Positions 5,524 to 6,993 of a DNA stretch of 6,993 bases are shown piece by piece (the stretch's first letter is position 1; each line of letters opens with the position of its first letter). The notes under the pieces are model-generated. The model saw only the letters and a program-made list of their open reading frames with translations, was not told the origin of the DNA and searched no databases. The DNA lies in the NCBI GenBank assembly GCA_910585075.1, contig CAJUED010000093.1:1-6993 (forward strand). Direction: 5' to 3'. Source of the stretch: an uncultured Lachnospiraceae bacterium. Lineage in GTDB: Bacteria; Bacillota; Clostridia; Lachnospirales; Lachnospiraceae. The position numbers were made by a program, and so were the translations under genes.

Positions 5524-5995
5524 CATGGTTTCGGATATGTATATATTGCTGTTTTTGATTTTCCAATGCCTTTCGATAACCTTCATCTGTCAGAAACAGC
5601 CTCATCCGGCTCCCTTTATCCCCTATCGGGGATTCTCCTGAGAGTACATCAAACACAATCATATGCTTTACTTCCGGATCAAAGCGTTCCAGTGCCATAA
5701 TATCATGCCCTTCCAGTTTCCGGGCACCGGATTCCTGCCGGGCCACAGCGATCATCTCCCCAACAGTCCTTGCTTTATAGGGCAGATGATAATTTCTCTG
5801 AACATCACAGATCAGCTCTCTGCAGTCATCCTCCGAAAGTTCACGCAGTTTCTTTAACAGATTTTCTGCCACATCCTTTTTGTCATGGTCACGGGTATAC
5901 CGACACAACACAGCAATCTCCTGTATCGCATCATATCGGTGGCATCCCTCCAGCTGAAAGACCATCCTTTTCTCATCCTCGGTCAATGTTATCAT
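5519..5995 (-). pseudogene. N-terminal part of an uncharacterised mobile-element protein, truncated by IS256
   Basis: This is the third gene of the minus-strand operon. GGAGG (6002-6006 on the complementary strand) lies 6 nt before the ATG. Its first 157 residues are native; the last Gly and the TAG stop come from the IS256 terminal repeat. The missing 17 codons lie at 2477-2530, restoring about 174 residues. The protein is soluble and probably alpha/beta, opening LTEDEKRMVFQLEG and containing a region GHDIMALERFDPEVKHMIVF and then FLTDEGYRKAL. I do not recognise a characterised family. It sits after a sigma-like regulator, as is common in the accessory operons of integrative elements of gut Clostridia. 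Loss of only the last tenth may leave a partly working protein, so 'pseudogene' refers to the interruption rather than proven loss of function. Confidence 0.75.
5524..5530. repeat. Right copy of 7-bp target-site duplication (CATGGTT)
   Basis: It is identical to 2530-2536 and immediately follows the outer base of the right IS256 terminus. Both copies are in the same codon phase (AAC CAT G on the minus strand) of the interrupted gene. Confidence 0.7.
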
Positions 5996-6046
5996 ATATT
6001 TCCTCCAATCCGGCTTAATTTCCCATAAACGCTATGTAACTGCCTG

Positions 6047-6592
6047 TTATTGTTCTCCAGCATTTTTATCCTCCGGAAAGAACTGCTCCAGAATATCAAT
6101 ACTGTCCTTAGAGGTATATCCCCACAGGATAGAACTAAGCGCATCAATCGCCTCCCGCCTCCTGCGGTAATAGGTGCGGAAACTGATATCTCTGATATGG
6201 GGACGCAGCTTCTCTATGATTTCCTCCACATTTCTCAACTGTTGTGGAGAAAGGAAAGAGTAATACAGCAGCCAATAATAACTCTCCCCATTCTTGTGTT
6301 TGGTACGGAGCAGGTCGATGGAAGTGTCCAGGAGCTTCAGCATCCGGTGGCTCCGTTCAATGCATTTGGCATGATGTTCGATACTGCGGTCTGACAGATC
6401 GATCCCGGCAACATAGACGGACTCCAGAAAGTCCTCAATGGAACTGCCGTACTCAATCTCAAACCGGCTCCGAACCTGCTGGACGGACAGCTCCAGGCTC
6501 CACACCACATCCCTGTATTTCTTCAGCAGTTTCCAGGTGTCATGGTACAGCGGGTTGTCAGCCATGTTCATTTCTTCCTGATTCTTTTTCAT
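6047..6592 (-). CDS. Sigma-region-4 / ArpU-like transcriptional regulator of a mobile element
   Basis: This 181-residue soluble protein is mostly helical. Residues about 105-158 resemble the helix-turn-helix of sigma region 4 and of phage ArpU/RinA-type activators: YYWLLYYSFLSP, then NVEEIIEKLRPHI and SFRTYYRRRREAIDALSSILWGY, with a basic YYRRRR recognition stretch. It probably directs transcription of genes in an integrative element or prophage; the exact targets are unknown. The ATG at 6592 is chosen because AAGGAGG lies 9 nt upstream and the codon overlaps the upstream gene's stop as ATGA, giving translational coupling. An ATG three codons earlier abuts the ribosome binding site with no spacing. 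The downstream truncated gene follows after 51 nt. Confidence 0.75.
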   Translation of the reverse strand: MKKNQEEMNMADNPLYHDTWKLLKKYRDVVWSLELSVQQVRSRFEIEYGSSIEDFLESVYVAGIDLSDRSIEHHAKCIERSHRMLKLLDTSIDLLRTKHKNGESYYWLLYYSFLSPQQLRNVEEIIEKLRPHIRDISFRTYYRRRREAIDALSSILWGYTSKDSIDILEQFFPEDKNAGEQ

Positions 6593-6957
6593 GCCCTGCA
6601 TCCTCCTTCCCTGTCATTTTCAGCGGGGGAGAAGGTCAGCTCAAAGGTGTAGACCGGCTTATCCTCCCCGCAGCATACCGCCATTCCAAAACGTGAAACA
6701 GCCTTCGGTATGTGGCATATATACTCTTCCCTGCAGGCGTCTGATAAAGGATATAACTTATATACGGATTTCGGACACCGGAAGCAGGAGATCCCCTGTG
6801 CATCAAGGACTTGCGCCATTTTTCTGATGACTGTATCAATATCCGATTTTGAAACGCAGGATAATTCTTCTGAAACGCATACTTCATGCTCTGTGAGGGC
6901 AGAATCTTCCTGCGGTTCTCTTTCATCCGGCAGAGTGATCTTGATCTTCAGGCTCAT
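6589..6957 (-). CDS. Cysteine-rich 122-aa hypothetical protein
   Basis: This is the first minus-strand gene visible. AGGAGG lies 5 nt before the ATG at 6957; an in-frame GTG seven codons upstream has no ribosome binding site, so the shorter start is preferred. The protein opens MSLKIKITLPDE, has an acidic stretch, then a helical DIDTVIRKMAQVLDAQG segment. About nine cysteines are spread along it, including CFRC and CC pairs. No standard zinc-binding arrangement is clear and I do not recognise the family. It is coupled by an ATGA overlap to the sigma-like regulator, so it may act with that regulator or as an accessory of the same mobile element. Promoter and any further upstream genes lie beyond the window. 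Confidence 0.7.
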   Translation of the reverse strand: MSLKIKITLPDEREPQEDSALTEHEVCVSEELSCVSKSDIDTVIRKMAQVLDAQGISCFRCPKSVYKLYPLSDACREEYICHIPKAVSRFGMAVCCGEDKPVYTFELTFSPAENDREGGCRA

Positions 6958-6993
6958 GGCAACCTCCTCTTTATCCACAAGGACATCTGATAT

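Noticed and set aside
1..6993. CRISPR array, tRNA or rRNA genes
   Set aside because: No regularly spaced repeat series, tRNA cloverleaf or rRNA-like sequence was seen on reading the window.

Overview
The window looks like accessory DNA from a low-GC Firmicute, most likely a gut Clostridia such as Lachnospiraceae or Oscillospiraceae. That placement is an inference from strong AGGAGG-type ribosome binding sites, AT-rich genes and the transposase and mobile-element protein types; no taxonomic marker gene is present. Two compositional blocks are visible: very AT-rich DNA up to about 2.6 kb, and more GC-balanced DNA from about 2.75 kb to the end.

Positions 1-2432 hold a tightly packed three-gene plus-strand operon. 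It encodes an unrecognised 363-residue cytosolic protein (GTG start), a 122-residue winged-helix plus zinc-ribbon protein, and a 249-residue PD-(D/E)xK nuclease of the Mrr/restriction-endonuclease-like type. The first pair overlaps by 83 bp in different frames and the second pair by ATGA. No methyltransferase is present. The layout fits a compact, possibly undescribed anti-phage or anti-plasmid system, but that role is inferred. A hairpin at 2404-2432 ends the operon.

Positions 2477-5995 are a nested insertion. An IS256-family element (2537-5523) has inserted into a minus-strand gene. Its ends are recognisable by matching inverted repeats, and the 7-bp sequence CATGGTT directly abuts both ends. 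Removing the element and one copy of this duplication rejoins the gene in frame, adding a 17-codon tail that ends at 2477. Inside the left leader of the IS256 element, before its transposase gene, sits an IS110-family element in opposite orientation. It has a DEDD recombinase (2756-3976) and a structured upstream region of about 170 nt that is a good bridge-RNA candidate.

Positions 5519-6957 hold a minus-strand operon of the host mobile element. In transcription order these are a 122-residue cysteine-rich unknown protein, a 181-residue sigma-region-4/ArpU-like regulator coupled to it by an ATGA overlap, and the interrupted gene, now truncated. The interrupted gene and the defence-like operon are convergent and meet at the 2404-2432 hairpin.
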